Positions 24,772 to 33,518 of a stretch of 64,000 nucleotides of DNA are shown piece after piece. The first letter of the stretch is position 1; each line of letters opens with the position of its first letter. The DNA is from Streptomyces sp. NBC_01717 (lineage in GTDB: Bacteria; Actinomycetota; Actinomycetes; Streptomycetales; Streptomycetaceae). The notes beneath the pieces were generated by a model. The model saw nothing but the letters and a program-made list of their open reading frames with translations, did not search any database and was not told the origin of the DNA. Where the stretch lies: NCBI RefSeq assembly GCF_036248255.1, contig NZ_CP109178.1, positions 3,410,001-3,474,000 on the forward strand, given 5' to 3'. Position numbers and translations under genes: made by a program.

Positions 24772-25389
24772 TCACCGGTACCTGCGCAGACGTACCGCCC
24801 AAGGATGGTCGGCGCCGTGCGCCAGGGTGACGGTCTCGGTCAGCCAGGCACGCTGGTCGGCGGTCAGGACCCGCAGCGCCGTTGTGAAGTCCTCCTCGTC
24901 CTTGGGGCGTCGCGATTTCGCCTTGTACAGGAGCTGCACATGCAGGGCCAGGTACGGGATGCCGTCCCCCGAGACCCGGCACAGCCGGTCGAGCGGGAGG
25001 CGGATGCGGGTGTCGCGGCGGAAGGCCCAGTCGGTGCCGTCCGCCTCGTCGAGCATGAGCTGGATGCGCCAGGGCTCGTCGGGGCCCGGTCGGCACCAGA
25101 TGTCGTGGACCCCGTGCGGGAGGATCTCGCCGGGGAGCCACGGCCGCAGGGTGCCGGGCGGGTCGGCGGCCCACCACTCCCAGCCGGCGAGCACCTGCTG
25201 GACGGTCAGCTGGTCGCGGCGGAGCAGCGTGACGTCGATGTCGGCGTGGTCGCGGAAGGCGTGGCCGACCGCCAGCTCGACCGCGTAGCCGCCCGCGATC
25301 CACCAGGGGGTGCGCAGCGGGGCGAAGCGGCGGGCGACCTCGGCGAGAGGGGCCGGGTCCCAGGGCCCCCAGGGGGTTTCCGTGCGCAT
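24772..25389 (-). CDS. Nucleotidyltransferase-fold (ANT/MNT-like) protein
   Basis: 205 residues. The N-terminal WWIAGGYAVELAVGHAFRDH followed by ADIDVTLLRRDQL gives a G-G-Y and H-x-D-x-D arrangement typical of aminoglycoside-nucleotidyltransferase-like proteins. The C-terminal half is helical (YLALHVQLLYKAKSRRPKDEEDF). It may transfer a nucleotide to a small molecule, or be a toxin-antitoxin-type MNT. No HEPN partner gene adjoins it. Antibiotic resistance is not demonstrated by the sequence. Confidence 0.72.
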   Translation of the reverse strand: MRTETPWGPWDPAPLAEVARRFAPLRTPWWIAGGYAVELAVGHAFRDHADIDVTLLRRDQLTVQQVLAGWEWWAADPPGTLRPWLPGEILPHGVHDIWCRPGPDEPWRIQLMLDEADGTDWAFRRDTRIRLPLDRLCRVSGDGIPYLALHVQLLYKAKSRRPKDEEDFTTALRVLTADQRAWLTETVTLAHGADHPWAVRLRRYR

Positions 25390-25474
25390 GGCTGTCGTTC
25401 CGTCCCTTCGTTCCGGTCGGACAGGCCGCCCGTTCGCCGCCGGCTCCCCGGTCGTCGGTCGTGCCGTCGGACGG

Positions 25475-26413
25475 TCAGTCGGCCTTCAGCAAGTGCCGGT
25501 AGCTGTCCGGATTCTCGCTCAGGTATGTGGCAAGGCTCTTCGCCGGGCGGCCGGTGAGGCGCGTCACCGCGTCCGAGACCGTGGACATCTCGCCGGCGGC
25601 GATGGCCTCGTACGACGTCACCCAGCCGGCGACCTCCCACTCCTCGGCACCGTGCTGCGCCCGTGAGGCGTAGGCCTCATCCCGGGTCTCCGGGTGGTAG
25701 GTGATGGTGCGTCCGGTGGCCCGGCTCAGTTCCTCGGCCGCTTCGGCGAGGGTGAACGCCTCGGGTCCGGTGAGGTCGTACGTCACCCCGTCGTGGCGGG
25801 TGTCCTCGCTCTCGGTGTCGGCAAGCAGGACGGCGGTCGCCGCGTCGGCGATGTCCTCGTGCGCAACGGCCGCGACCCGGCCCTCACCGGCCGGACCGCG
25901 CAGCACCCCGTCGGCCCCGGTCATCGCCGGGATACCCGCGAGGTACCAGCTGTCGCGCAGGAAGGTGTGGCGCACACCGGAGACGCGGATGTGCGCCTCG
26001 GTGTGCCAGTGGTCGCGGGCGAAGGTGAACGTGGCGTCCGGCGCGGCGCCGAGGAAGGACACGTAGACGATGCGTTCGACATGGGCGGCGACCGCCGCGT
26101 CCACGGCGGTGGTGTGGTCGAGTACCCGGTTCGGGCTCTCGTGCGCCGAGACGAGGAACAGGGTGTGCGCGCCGGCGAGGGCCTGGCGCATCGCCTCCCC
26201 GTCACCGTAGGCGGCGGGCGGTGCGGCGACCGCACCGGGCAGGTCCGGCAGCCGGGACGGGTCGCGGCCGAGGAGCCTTACGGGGACACCGGCGCGCGCG
26301 AGCCGCTGTGCGACACGGCCGCCGACCGCGCCGCTCGCACCGGTCACCGCGATGATCGGGGCATCCCTGACCACGGTGCTGCCGCCGATGTCCGTGGGGC
26401 GTGTGGTGTTCAT
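25475..26413 (-). CDS. NmrA/SDR-type NAD(P)-binding protein
   Basis: 312 residues; ATG 26413 overlaps the DUF952 gene stop (ATGA). The Rossmann motif is IIAVTGASGAVGGRVAQRLA, with VRLLGRDPSRLPDL next. Typical features of the NmrA-like atypical SDR group follow (RIVYVSFLGAAPDATF, HWHTEAHIRVSGVRHTFLRD). The YxxxK catalytic pair of classical SDRs is absent. It may be an azoreductase-like or NAD(P)-sensing protein. It is co-transcribed with DUF952. Confidence 0.82.
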   Translation of the reverse strand: MNTTRPTDIGGSTVVRDAPIIAVTGASGAVGGRVAQRLARAGVPVRLLGRDPSRLPDLPGAVAAPPAAYGDGEAMRQALAGAHTLFLVSAHESPNRVLDHTTAVDAAVAAHVERIVYVSFLGAAPDATFTFARDHWHTEAHIRVSGVRHTFLRDSWYLAGIPAMTGADGVLRGPAGEGRVAAVAHEDIADAATAVLLADTESEDTRHDGVTYDLTGPEAFTLAEAAEELSRATGRTITYHPETRDEAYASRAQHGAEEWEVAGWVTSYEAIAAGEMSTVSDAVTRLTGRPAKSLATYLSENPDSYRHLLKAD

Positions 26414-26775
26414 ACGGGGCTGCCTTCCTTGCGCAACCAGGGACGCACTTCCACGACCGCGTCCACCGGGACGGGACCGTAGATGTGCGGGAACTCCTCG
26501 CCGCCGGGCGCGAGGGCCTCGTACCGCACGGGTACCGGGAGCCGCGCGGGATCGATGACGAGTACCACCAGGTCCACCGGACTCCCGGCAGCGGCCGGGA
26601 CCTCGGCGCCGTACAGCATCTCGGCCACGCCCGGGAGCTGATGGGGCGACGAGCAGTGGATGAAGCCCTCTTCGTGCAGAGTGCGGCCGCGGGTGGACAT
26701 CTCGTACGTCCCGGTCCCGCGGGCCGCCTCCCACAGGGGGCGTTCGGTGAGGTGAAGCAGCAGTTCTTCGGCCAT
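26410..26775 (-). CDS. DUF952 domain-containing protein
   Basis: 121 residues from ATG 26775. The DUF952 pattern is clear: LLLHLTERPLWEAARGTGTY, GFIHCSSPHQLPGVAEMLYG, and DLVVLVIDPARLPVPVRYE, ending in FPHIYGPVPVDAVVEV. Members are small cytoplasmic proteins related to glutathione-S-transferase-associated domains, of unknown function. It leads a two-gene operon with the NmrA-like gene. Confidence 0.85.
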   Translation of the reverse strand: MAEELLLHLTERPLWEAARGTGTYEMSTRGRTLHEEGFIHCSSPHQLPGVAEMLYGAEVPAAAGSPVDLVVLVIDPARLPVPVRYEALAPGGEEFPHIYGPVPVDAVVEVRPWLRKEGSPV

Positions 26776-26905
26776 GGGCCCCAAACTAGCTGCGCAGACG
26801 GCTCCTTCGGGCCATCGGCGTGGCCGCCGACGCGGTGCCGCACCGGATGGGCCGGACAGGCCGCGGCGCGTGCGCCGCCTGCACGACAGCCGACGTCCCT
26901 CGCCC

Positions 26906-27904
26906 CTATTGCGTCAGCAGTTTCGCCTCGGTCCCGGGGTCCAGCCCCACCACGGGGCGGTCCGGCCGCTGCGGTGCCGCGCCGCCCAGCTCGCACAGCC
27001 AGTTCCAGGTGTCGGTGACCGTCTCCCCCACCGGCCGGCAGTGCAGTCCGGCCGCGTACGCCTTGCTCACATCGCCGCGGTGCATGGTGTCGTGCAGCTC
27101 GCCCGGCGGCAGCCAGACCGGCAGGTCGGTCCACGGCTCCACGCCCGCCGCGAGGATCTTCTCGGCGGGCGTCCAGCGCAGCACGGCGTCGGAACCTGTG
27201 GCGCGTACACAGGCGTCCAGCAGCTCGCCCATGGTGGCGTGCCCAGGACGGCTGACCAGGTTGTACGGTCCGTGCAGGCCGCGCTCCGCCGCCTCCAGCA
27301 GCCAGTTCGCGAGATCGCGGGCGTCGATGTACTGGAGCGGGGTGTCCGGCGCGCCCGGGGCCATCACGGGTCCACCGCGGGCGATCCGCCGCAGCCACCA
27401 CGGCAGCCTGCCGATGTTCTCCCACGGGCCGAGGATCAGTCCGGCGCGGGCCAGCAGGGCGCGGTCGCCGAAGGCGTCGAGCGCGGCCAGTTCGCCACCG
27501 CGTTTGGCCAACGGGTACGAGACCTCCGCCCCGGCGTCCGGTGAGGCGCCGGTCACCAGCGGTCCGTCCTCGGGCAGTCCGGCCGGGGCCGGGTACGCGT
27601 ACACCGAACGGCTGGAGACGTACACGTAACGCCCGGCCCGGTCCGCGAGCAGCCGGGCCGCGTCCCGCACCGCCGAGGGCGCGCCGCTCCAGGTGTCGAC
27701 GACCAGGTCCCAGCCGTCCTCCCCCGCGGCGGCGAGCGCCGCGAGGCCGTCGGCGGTGGTCCGGTCACCGAACAGCTCGGTGGTGCCCGGCGGGGGTGAG
27801 TGGTGGCCGCGGTGGAACACCGTGACCAGCCAGTTCCGCGCGAGCGCCGCCTCGGTGACGGCACGTCCGACGAATTCCGTACCGCCCAGGATCAAGAGCC
27901 TCAT
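26906..27904 (-). CDS. NAD-dependent epimerase/reductase (extended SDR)
   Basis: 332 residues from ATG 27904. The N-terminal Rossmann motif is MRLLILGGTEFVGRAVTEAA. YVSSRSVYAYPAPAG and later SYPLAKRGGELAAL provide the Ser and Y-x-x-x-K catalytic residues. The C-terminal half has LQYIDARDLANWLLEAAERG, a common substrate-domain element. The substrate is unknown; related Streptomyces proteins are called reductases or isoflavone-reductase-like. It is a single gene 130 bp from DUF952. Confidence 0.82.
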   Translation of the reverse strand: MRLLILGGTEFVGRAVTEAALARNWLVTVFHRGHHSPPPGTTELFGDRTTADGLAALAAAGEDGWDLVVDTWSGAPSAVRDAARLLADRAGRYVYVSSRSVYAYPAPAGLPEDGPLVTGASPDAGAEVSYPLAKRGGELAALDAFGDRALLARAGLILGPWENIGRLPWWLRRIARGGPVMAPGAPDTPLQYIDARDLANWLLEAAERGLHGPYNLVSRPGHATMGELLDACVRATGSDAVLRWTPAEKILAAGVEPWTDLPVWLPPGELHDTMHRGDVSKAYAAGLHCRPVGETVTDTWNWLCELGGAAPQRPDRPVVGLDPGTEAKLLTQ

Positions 27905-28018
27905 GGGCCGACTCTGCCCGCGGGCAGGGCGGTCGGGAACATTTCCTCGCTCTGGGCGCAATCGGACACACCGGTGGCCACGCTATGCCTCAGAGACCTG
28001 CGGGGGTGCGCGGCGGAC

Positions 28019-28972
28019 TCACGGCGTGCGCGCAAGCGGGCTCCGGTGACGCAGCAGCCACTGGTGGTATCCGGCCACCCGCTGCGCCGCCTCCCGGTAC
28101 GCCGCCTCCAGCTCGCCGTACACCGTGCCCGTATCGGCGCCCGGCCGGGACACCAGCAACAGTCTTACGGCGAGCGGGTCGTCGCGCAGGGGACGGATCG
28201 CCATGTCGTCGCGCGGCCCCGAGGTGGGCTGGCACGGGGCGACCGCCTCGCCGAGGACGACCAGGGAGGCAGCGGTGAGGTAGTCGCCGTGCAGAACGGT
28301 CGGGGCGAGACCGGCCGCGCCGAACACCCGGCGCAGCCCGTCCCATTCGCCGTCCACCGTGGGGTCGACCATCCACCGGTCGGCGGCCAGATCGCCGAGG
28401 TCCACCACCGGCCGGGCAGCGGCCGGATGGTCCCTGGCCATGGAGATGAACTGCGGTTCGCGGTCAATGAGTACGCGCTGCTCCAGGCCGTCCGGGATGG
28501 ACAGCGGACAGCCCTCCACCTCGTGCACGAACGCGACATCGAGCCGGCCCGCCTCGACCGTACGCAACAGGGCGTGCGCCGATACGTCGACCCGCAGCGA
28601 GATCTCCGTGTCGGGCAGCCGGAGCCGCAGCCTGCGCAGCCAGCCGCCGATCACCCGGCTGGCGGTGCAGCCGATCCGCAGCAGCGGACCACCGTCGCGG
28701 ACGGCTTCGGCCTCCGCCCTGAAGTCGGTGACCAGAGCGGTCATGCCGTCGACCAGGGGGCGGGCCCGGCTGAGGACGGAACGGCCGAGGAGGGTCGGGC
28801 GGCAGCCGGTCCGATCGCGGCGGAACAGTTCGGCTCCGAGGGAGTTCTCGATCCGCCGCAACTGGTTGGTCAGGGAGGGCTGGCTCACGCCCAGCCTGCG
28901 GGCCGCTCGGTGCAGGCTGCCGGTGTCGGCGATGGCGCACAGCACCCTGAGGTGCCTCACCTCGAGCTCCAT
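28019..28972 (-). CDS. snpR: LysR-family regulator of the neutral protease (SnpR-like)
   Basis: 317 residues. The N-terminal HTH is LRVLCAIADTGSLHRAARRL followed by GVSQPSLTNQLRRIENSLGA; the C-terminal two-lobe effector domain follows (LLRIGCTASRVIGGWL, LDVAFVHEVEG). It is divergent from the snapalysin gene with 246 bp between. This pairing is the known snpR-snpA layout in which the LysR protein activates protease transcription. The gene name is given by that context. Confidence 0.85.
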   Translation of the reverse strand: MELEVRHLRVLCAIADTGSLHRAARRLGVSQPSLTNQLRRIENSLGAELFRRDRTGCRPTLLGRSVLSRARPLVDGMTALVTDFRAEAEAVRDGGPLLRIGCTASRVIGGWLRRLRLRLPDTEISLRVDVSAHALLRTVEAGRLDVAFVHEVEGCPLSIPDGLEQRVLIDREPQFISMARDHPAAARPVVDLGDLAADRWMVDPTVDGEWDGLRRVFGAAGLAPTVLHGDYLTAASLVVLGEAVAPCQPTSGPRDDMAIRPLRDDPLAVRLLLVSRPGADTGTVYGELEAAYREAAQRVAGYHQWLLRHRSPLARTP

Positions 28973-29029
28973 GCTGCCGAGAGTATGGCGGCCGCAGCTG
29001 CCGCACCAGAGGCCCCAACTACACCAAAG

Positions 29030-29046
29030 CCCGGTAATTCACCGGG
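29030..29046. promoter_or_regulatory. Dyad CCCGGT-N5-ACCGGG in the snpR-snpA spacer
   Basis: A 6-5-6 inverted repeat midway between the divergent LysR and protease genes, AT-rich at its centre (AATTC). It has the size and position of a LysR activator site. No other clear dyad is present in the 246-bp spacer. Confidence 0.45.
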
Positions 29047-29218
29047 TGTTGGGCAAGATTCCGATCAGTCTTCCGGAGCCGGACGATAGGGCCGTGCTAT
29101 CGCCGGTTGACATCATCCGCCGCGGCTCAGGTTCCCCGACACTCTCTGCGTACCGCACCCGCCCGAGTCCGATCGTCGGACGGGTTCATCGGATCGGAAC
29201 CCGGTAGGAGAACCCCCC

Positions 29219-29893
29219 ATGAAACACCCCAGGACCGTCATGTCGGCCGTGGTCGGCCTCGGTTTGGGCCTCGCCGCCGCGCTGGGCACCGCGCCCGCCG
29301 CCGTCTCGGCCGCTCCGGCCCCTGCCGCACCCCCCACCTCCGCATCTGCCCCGTACGCGGGCTACACCGCACACTCCGGATCGCGGTCACACGAGAGCGC
29401 CGCGGCGAACAAGGCGTTCTTCGAGGCGGTCGTGAAGTCGGTCGCCTCGAAGCGGGCCGCACACCCCGGTCTCAAGGCGGTCACCATCGTCTACAGCACC
29501 GCCAATGCGCCGAGCTTCCGTACGCAGATAGCCAACAGCACGCAGATATGGAACAGCTCGGTCTCCAACGTCCGGCTGCAGGAGGGCTCCAACCCCGACT
29601 TCGCCTACTACGAGGGCAATGACCCCAGCGGCTCGTACGCGAGCACCGACGGGCACGGCAACGGCTACATCTTCCTCGACTACGCGCAGAACCAGCAGTA
29701 CAACTCCACCCGCGTCACCGCGCACGAGACCGGGCATGTGCTCGGGCTCCCGGACGACTACTCGGGGCCGTGCAGCGAGCTCATGTCGGGCGGCGGCCCC
29801 GGCCCGTCCTGCACCAACCCGTATCCGGACGCGAACGAGCGCAGCCAGGTGAACTACCTGTGGCAGTTCGGCTTCGCAGCCGCCCTGCACTGA
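29219..29893 (+). CDS. snpA: Snapalysin-family secreted zinc metalloprotease
   Basis: 224 residues; ATG 29219 with GGTAGGAG upstream. A Sec signal peptide ([20 protein letters not shown]) and a propeptide rich in Ala/Pro precede the mature enzyme. The zinc motif is [12 protein letters not shown] with His169, Glu170, His173 and Asp179, the HExxHxxGxxD signature of M7 snapalysins; [13 protein letters not shown] holds the Met-turn. It is a small neutral milk-clotting-type protease active outside the cell. It is probably activated by the adjacent LysR protein. Confidence 0.95.
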   Translation: MKHPRTVMSAVVGLGLGLAAALGTAPAAVSAAPAPAAPPTSASAPYAGYTAHSGSRSHESAAANKAFFEAVVKSVASKRAAHPGLKAVTIVYSTANAPSFRTQIANSTQIWNSSVSNVRLQEGSNPDFAYYEGNDPSGSYASTDGHGNGYIFLDYAQNQQYNSTRVTAHETGHVLGLPDDYSGPCSELMSGGGPGPSCTNPYPDANERSQVNYLWQFGFAAALH

Positions 29894-29915
29894 TCGGCGC
29901 CGCCCCTCCCCTGTG

Positions 29916-29956
29916 CCGCAAGGGGCCACTCCGCACCTCGGGGTGGTCCCTTGCGG
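29916..29956 (+). terminator. Terminator after snapalysin
   Basis: CCGCAAGGGGCCACTCC (29916-29932) pairs with GGGGTGGTCCCTTGCGG (29940-29956); the two non-Watson-Crick positions fit G-U. It lies 23 nt past the protease stop. Confidence 0.7.
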
Positions 29957-30096
29957 CGCGTTGCCGCGGCGGGACGGCTGAACCTGTGCCCCCGCTTGAT
30001 CCGCCGGCAGCGAACGGTCCGGGAGGGCCACTCCCCCTGATGGATGCTGGGCCCAGCGGCCCGGGGCGGACCGGGTCCGGCCATGGAGGTAGACGC

Positions 30097-30552
30097 GTGA
30101 GCGAGCGTCCGGGAACGCTGTACAAGGCCGTCGGCGGTGTCGACGTACTGCGCCGGCTGAGCAACACCTTCTACGACAAGACGCTGGCGGATCCGCTGCT
30201 CGCCCCCGTTTTCGCGGACTTCTCTCCGACCCATATCGAGCATGTCGCCGTGTGGCTGGCCGAGATCTTCGACGGACCCGCCGACTTCACCGGGAAGCTC
30301 GGGGGCCATCAGTCCCTGTTGCGCTCCCATCTCGGGTTGTCGATCACCGAGCCGCAGCGGCTGCGCTGGATGGAGCTGATGACAGCCGCAGTCGAGAAGG
30401 AGTTGCCGGACGACGAGCTGCTGCGCCGCCGTGTGCTGGAGTACTTCGACTGGGGCACCAGGATCGCGCGCGACGTCTCGGCGTCCCCGGCCGGTGCGGA
30501 CCTCGGCGATCCGGGGCCGACGCCGCGCTGGGGCTGGGAGGGCCTGCGCTGA
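30097..30552 (+). CDS. Group II truncated hemoglobin (globin)
   Basis: 151 residues, GTG 30097 with GGAGG upstream. The 2/2 globin pattern is visible: LYKAVGGVDVLRRLSNTFYD, PLLAPVFADFSPTHIEHVAV (with the proximal region) and KLGGHQSLLRSHLGL. FYDKTLADPLL and the WGW end (PRWGWEGLR) match the group II family. It probably binds oxygen or NO in the cytoplasm. It has no reductase partner next to it; a decayed flavohemoglobin reductase lies 4.5 kb away. Confidence 0.85.
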   Translation: MSERPGTLYKAVGGVDVLRRLSNTFYDKTLADPLLAPVFADFSPTHIEHVAVWLAEIFDGPADFTGKLGGHQSLLRSHLGLSITEPQRLRWMELMTAAVEKELPDDELLRRRVLEYFDWGTRIARDVSASPAGADLGDPGPTPRWGWEGLR

Positions 30553-30669
30553 CGGCCGGCGCGCGCACGGCCGGTGCGCGGCGACGCCCGGCGCGCATGA
30601 CCACCACGCGCGGCCGAGTTCGGTTTACGGAACAGGTACAGCCGCTCGTCCTGGGTGTCTTCGGGGCTC

Positions 30670-31341
30670 TCAGGCGAGTTCGAGCGGGAACGCGCCCCGG
30701 TGGCCGGTGCCCGCACCCTCCGCGGGGCGCGCCTCGAACTCGCGGCAGCTCCAGATCTCCTGGACGAACCCGGTCCGCCGGTCCCACAGATCGAGCACGT
30801 CGTCCTCGCCCGCCGCCCCGCGGTACGCGTCCTTCGCACCCCGGAAACAGGCAAGGCCGCCGGAGAGTCCACGGTCGGTCGTCGCCGGGAAGTAGTCCGA
30901 GAACGCACAGGCGATGCACGACTGCAGACGGACTCCGGGCGGGAGGGAGCGCTGGATCATGGCGAGCGCGGTGGCGAAGTCGCACTCGGCCCGGCGCGAC
31001 CCGTAGACCGCGCCGCCGAAGTGCAGCTCCAGATGGAGATCGGCCTCCGGGCGGCGCAGCGACAACAGGCAGCCGAGCGTGGCCTGGTGAACCGTGCCGT
31101 CCGCGACGACCGGAAGCGGCAGGTCCCACTCCAGCACGCAATCGGTGAGTGCGCCGTCCGCCAGGGCGAACATTCCGCTCTCCGGCGGCATGCCGGCCAC
31201 CGGAGCGAGGTCGTCGAAGCTTTCGCCCTCGAAGTCGACGCCCCTGACCCGGATGCGGAGTTGCTGTCCATCGGTGGTGAGGATGAAGGCCTCGGAACCT
31301 TGCCGGTCCCGGTACCACCCTGCCCATGACTCATCTGTCAT
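30670..31341 (-). CDS. DUF6304 family protein
   Basis: 223 residues from ATG 31341. The sequence WAGWYRDRQGSEAFILTTDG, LHLELHFGGAVYGSRRAECD and the Cys-containing QSCIACAFSDYFPATTDRGL are recognisable as the DUF6304 family found in Streptomyces. Mixed alpha/beta, no signal peptide or membrane span. Cysteines in SCIAC and CREFE could bind metal, but this is speculation. Function unknown; no operon partners. Confidence 0.75.
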   Translation of the reverse strand: MTDESWAGWYRDRQGSEAFILTTDGQQLRIRVRGVDFEGESFDDLAPVAGMPPESGMFALADGALTDCVLEWDLPLPVVADGTVHQATLGCLLSLRRPEADLHLELHFGGAVYGSRRAECDFATALAMIQRSLPPGVRLQSCIACAFSDYFPATTDRGLSGGLACFRGAKDAYRGAAGEDDVLDLWDRRTGFVQEIWSCREFEARPAEGAGTGHRGAFPLELA

Positions 31342-31423
31342 GGGCACGGACTGTAGCCCGTGCCCATCGCCGCCGCCCGGCCGCCCTCCACTTCGCTGTC
31401 GCGGGCGCCGCGGGTCCGTGACC

Positions 31424-32020
31424 TCAGCCGACCTGCGGCTCCCGCCACATGGGCCACATCGACGGACCGTCCGGGAGTTCGACGGTCGTCCCCATGAAGG
31501 TGAAGCCCAGCCGTTCGTAGAGCCGGCGGCTGCGCGCGCTGCTCGCCTCCAGATAGGCGGGGACGCCGTCGCGGTCGCAGCGCTCCAGCACATCGGCGAC
31601 CAGGGCCGCACCGATCCCCTCCCCCTGACGGTCCGGGGACACCCCGATCATGAGCAGATACTCGTGGGCCCGGTCGTGCGGGTGGATCGCGCCCGTGAGC
31701 CTCCCCACCAGCTCGGCGCGCTCGTTGTCGGGGTCCGCGGTCGCCCGCATCAGGGCGGGGGTGGTGTCCTCCTCCGTGGGTGCGCCCGCGGGCACGGGCA
31801 GCCACAGAGCCACGGCCGTGCCGTCCTCCAGCAGGTCGATACGGCCTTCGGCGAGCGTGACGTCGACGAAGACGCCGAGGAACTTTCCGTGCACGGCCCG
31901 GCGGTGCGCCTCGTCCGGGAAGACCCAGCCGCTGACCGGGTCGTGGTGGAACGCCTCGTCCAGGAGCCGCACCACCTGTTCGCGGTCTTCCGCTTCCGCC
32001 TGCCGTATCCGTACACCCAT
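31424..32020 (-). CDS. GNAT family N-acetyltransferase
   Basis: 198 residues from ATG 32020 (GGGAG upstream). Acetyl-CoA motif A is EYLLMIGVSPDRQGEGIGAA, followed by LEASSARSRRLYERLGFTF, the motif B tyrosine region. The N-terminal part (VRIRQAEAEDREQVVRLLDE) is the first strand and helix. The substrate is unknown. It stands alone between DUF6304 and the encapsulin cargo gene. Confidence 0.87.
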   Translation of the reverse strand: MGVRIRQAEAEDREQVVRLLDEAFHHDPVSGWVFPDEAHRRAVHGKFLGVFVDVTLAEGRIDLLEDGTAVALWLPVPAGAPTEEDTTPALMRATADPDNERAELVGRLTGAIHPHDRAHEYLLMIGVSPDRQGEGIGAALVADVLERCDRDGVPAYLEASSARSRRLYERLGFTFMGTTVELPDGPSMWPMWREPQVG

Positions 32021-32182
32021 GTCCGGCTCCCGCTCTCGCTCGTACCGCCTCAACCGACGTACAGGATCTTAGAGTTGATGCCGTACGGGTCCGGCGGGAG
32101 CCGGTCGCTCCCCTCTGCCCTCCTCTCCTGTCCCAGGGCGACGGGCGGGTGACGGCCGCTTCCTCCTTTCTCCTTTCCTCCC

Positions 32183-33235
32183 TCAGTGGGTCCGGCGGGT
32201 GACGAACTCCGCCAGGGCGAGCAGATCGCCCGCCGCCGCCAGGTCGGGCACCGCCCGGGACAGATGGTGGACCGCGCGGGCCATCCGGTCCGCCGCGCTG
32301 ACCTGCGCCCAGTCGCGTCCGCCGGCCCGGTCGACCGCGTCGGCGGCTCGGTCCACCTCGCCGGGTGTGCGCATGGAACCCCGGTAGAGCGCGGCGAGTT
32401 CGGCCGCCGCCGGGGTGTGGGAGGTCAGCGCGGCGACCACCGGCAGGGACTTCTTGTGGGCGGTCAGGTCCGCCCCGACCGGCTTCCCGCTCTGCACCGG
32501 GTCCCCCCAGATGCCGATCAGATCGTCGATGAGCTGGAAGGCGAGGCCCGCCTCCCGGCCGAAGCCGTCCATCGCGCCGACCTCCCGCTCCGCCACGCCG
32601 GCGTACAGCGCACCGAGTGCGCAGGCGCAGCCGAGGAGGGCGCCGGTCTTGGCGGTGGCCATGGCGAGACACTCGTCGAGCGAGACCTCGTCGGGGCCAC
32701 GCTCCTCGAAGGAGCAGTCGGCCTGCTGTCCCGCGCACAGCTCGATGACGCAGTTCGCCAGCCGGACCGAGGCGCGTGCCGACGCCGGGCGGGTGTCCTC
32801 GGCGAGCAGCCGGTGGGCCAGGGCGAGCATGGCGTCGCCCGCGATGACGGCGGCCGGGACGCCGAACACCGTCCAGGCCGTGGGGCGGTGCCTTCGGGTC
32901 CGGTCCTCGTCGATGACATCGTCGTGCAGGAGGCTGAAGTTGTGGACCAGTTCCACGGCCACGGCTGCCCGCACCGCCTGCTCCGCGTCGCCGCCCACCG
33001 CCCGGGCCGCGGCGAGGACGAGCGCGGGCCTGATCGCCTTGCCGGCCTGCCCGGCGGTCGCAGTGCCGTCGGCGTGCTCCCAGCCGAAGTGGTACATCGC
33101 GACACGCCGGATGGATCCGGGCAGCGACTCGACCGCGGCCCGAAGTTGCGGATCGACGAGACTCCGAGTGCGCTCCAGGAGCGCCAGTGCCTCGTGGCCC
33201 TCGGTTGTGGCGGTGTCCGTACTGATCATGGTCAC
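32183..33235 (-). CDS. Polyprenyl synthetase, family 2 encapsulin cargo
   Basis: 350 residues, GTG 33235 after GAGGGAGCCACT. The first aspartate-rich motif lies in VHNFSLLHDDVIDEDRTRRH and the second is QLIDDLIGIWGD. This is a trans-isoprenyl diphosphate synthase. It lies 283 bp downstream of a family 2B encapsulin shell gene on the same strand, the known pairing for polyprenyl-transferase cargo. Family cargoes usually carry a disordered N-terminal loading segment; here an in-frame stop lies six codons upstream and only 20-30 loose residues precede the enzyme core. A Pro/His-rich micro-ORF overlaps the start. It may be sequestered inside the shell. Confidence 0.85.
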   Translation of the reverse strand: MTMISTDTATTEGHEALALLERTRSLVDPQLRAAVESLPGSIRRVAMYHFGWEHADGTATAGQAGKAIRPALVLAAARAVGGDAEQAVRAAVAVELVHNFSLLHDDVIDEDRTRRHRPTAWTVFGVPAAVIAGDAMLALAHRLLAEDTRPASARASVRLANCVIELCAGQQADCSFEERGPDEVSLDECLAMATAKTGALLGCACALGALYAGVAEREVGAMDGFGREAGLAFQLIDDLIGIWGDPVQSGKPVGADLTAHKKSLPVVAALTSHTPAAAELAALYRGSMRTPGEVDRAADAVDRAGGRDWAQVSAADRMARAVHHLSRAVPDLAAAGDLLALAEFVTRRTH

Positions 33236-33342
33236 AGTGGCTCCCTCAGGTCACCCGGGTCCGGAGCAACTCGGCCGGGGCGTGGGTGGTGCGGTGAGTG
33301 GGTGGTTTCCACCGGGGCAGCGCCACGGGTCGCTCGGCCCAT
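33232..33342 (-). CDS. Pro/His-rich micro-ORF overlapping the cargo gene start
   Basis: 36 codons from ATG 33342 with GGGGGTGATCT upstream. It starts MGRATRGAAPVETTHSPHHP and ends PGDLREPL, with its TGA overlapping the cargo gene GTG. It has no homologue I recognise. It may be a translation-coupled leader peptide. Alternatively it is the remains of an N-terminal disordered cargo-loading segment now out of frame by one shift. Composition is disordered, as those segments are. Coding status is unproven. Confidence 0.4.
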   Translation of the reverse strand: MGRATRGAAPVETTHSPHHPRPGRVAPDPGDLREPL

Positions 33343-33518
33343 AGATCACCCCCGTCGGAGCGAACCTGGCCCGTCCGAGCGAACCGGGCCGGGCCGGGCC
33401 GCCGGGACCGGGGCGGGGCCGGGGCGGGGCCGGCCCCGGGCGCCCCGGATCGACGGCCTACGGGCCGGGGTGGCGGGTGGGACCCGGACGGGACCGGCCG
33501 GTCCGGGTCCCGCGGACC

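Noticed and set aside
24772..25389. Aminoglycoside resistance gene
   Set aside because: The nucleotidyltransferase fold is visible, but resistance cannot be claimed from these motifs; called only as ANT/MNT-like.
33380..33450. Tandem GC repeats resembling a CRISPR or iteron
   Set aside because: Only short GGGGCGGGGCC-type slippage runs, no conserved repeat-spacer spacing.
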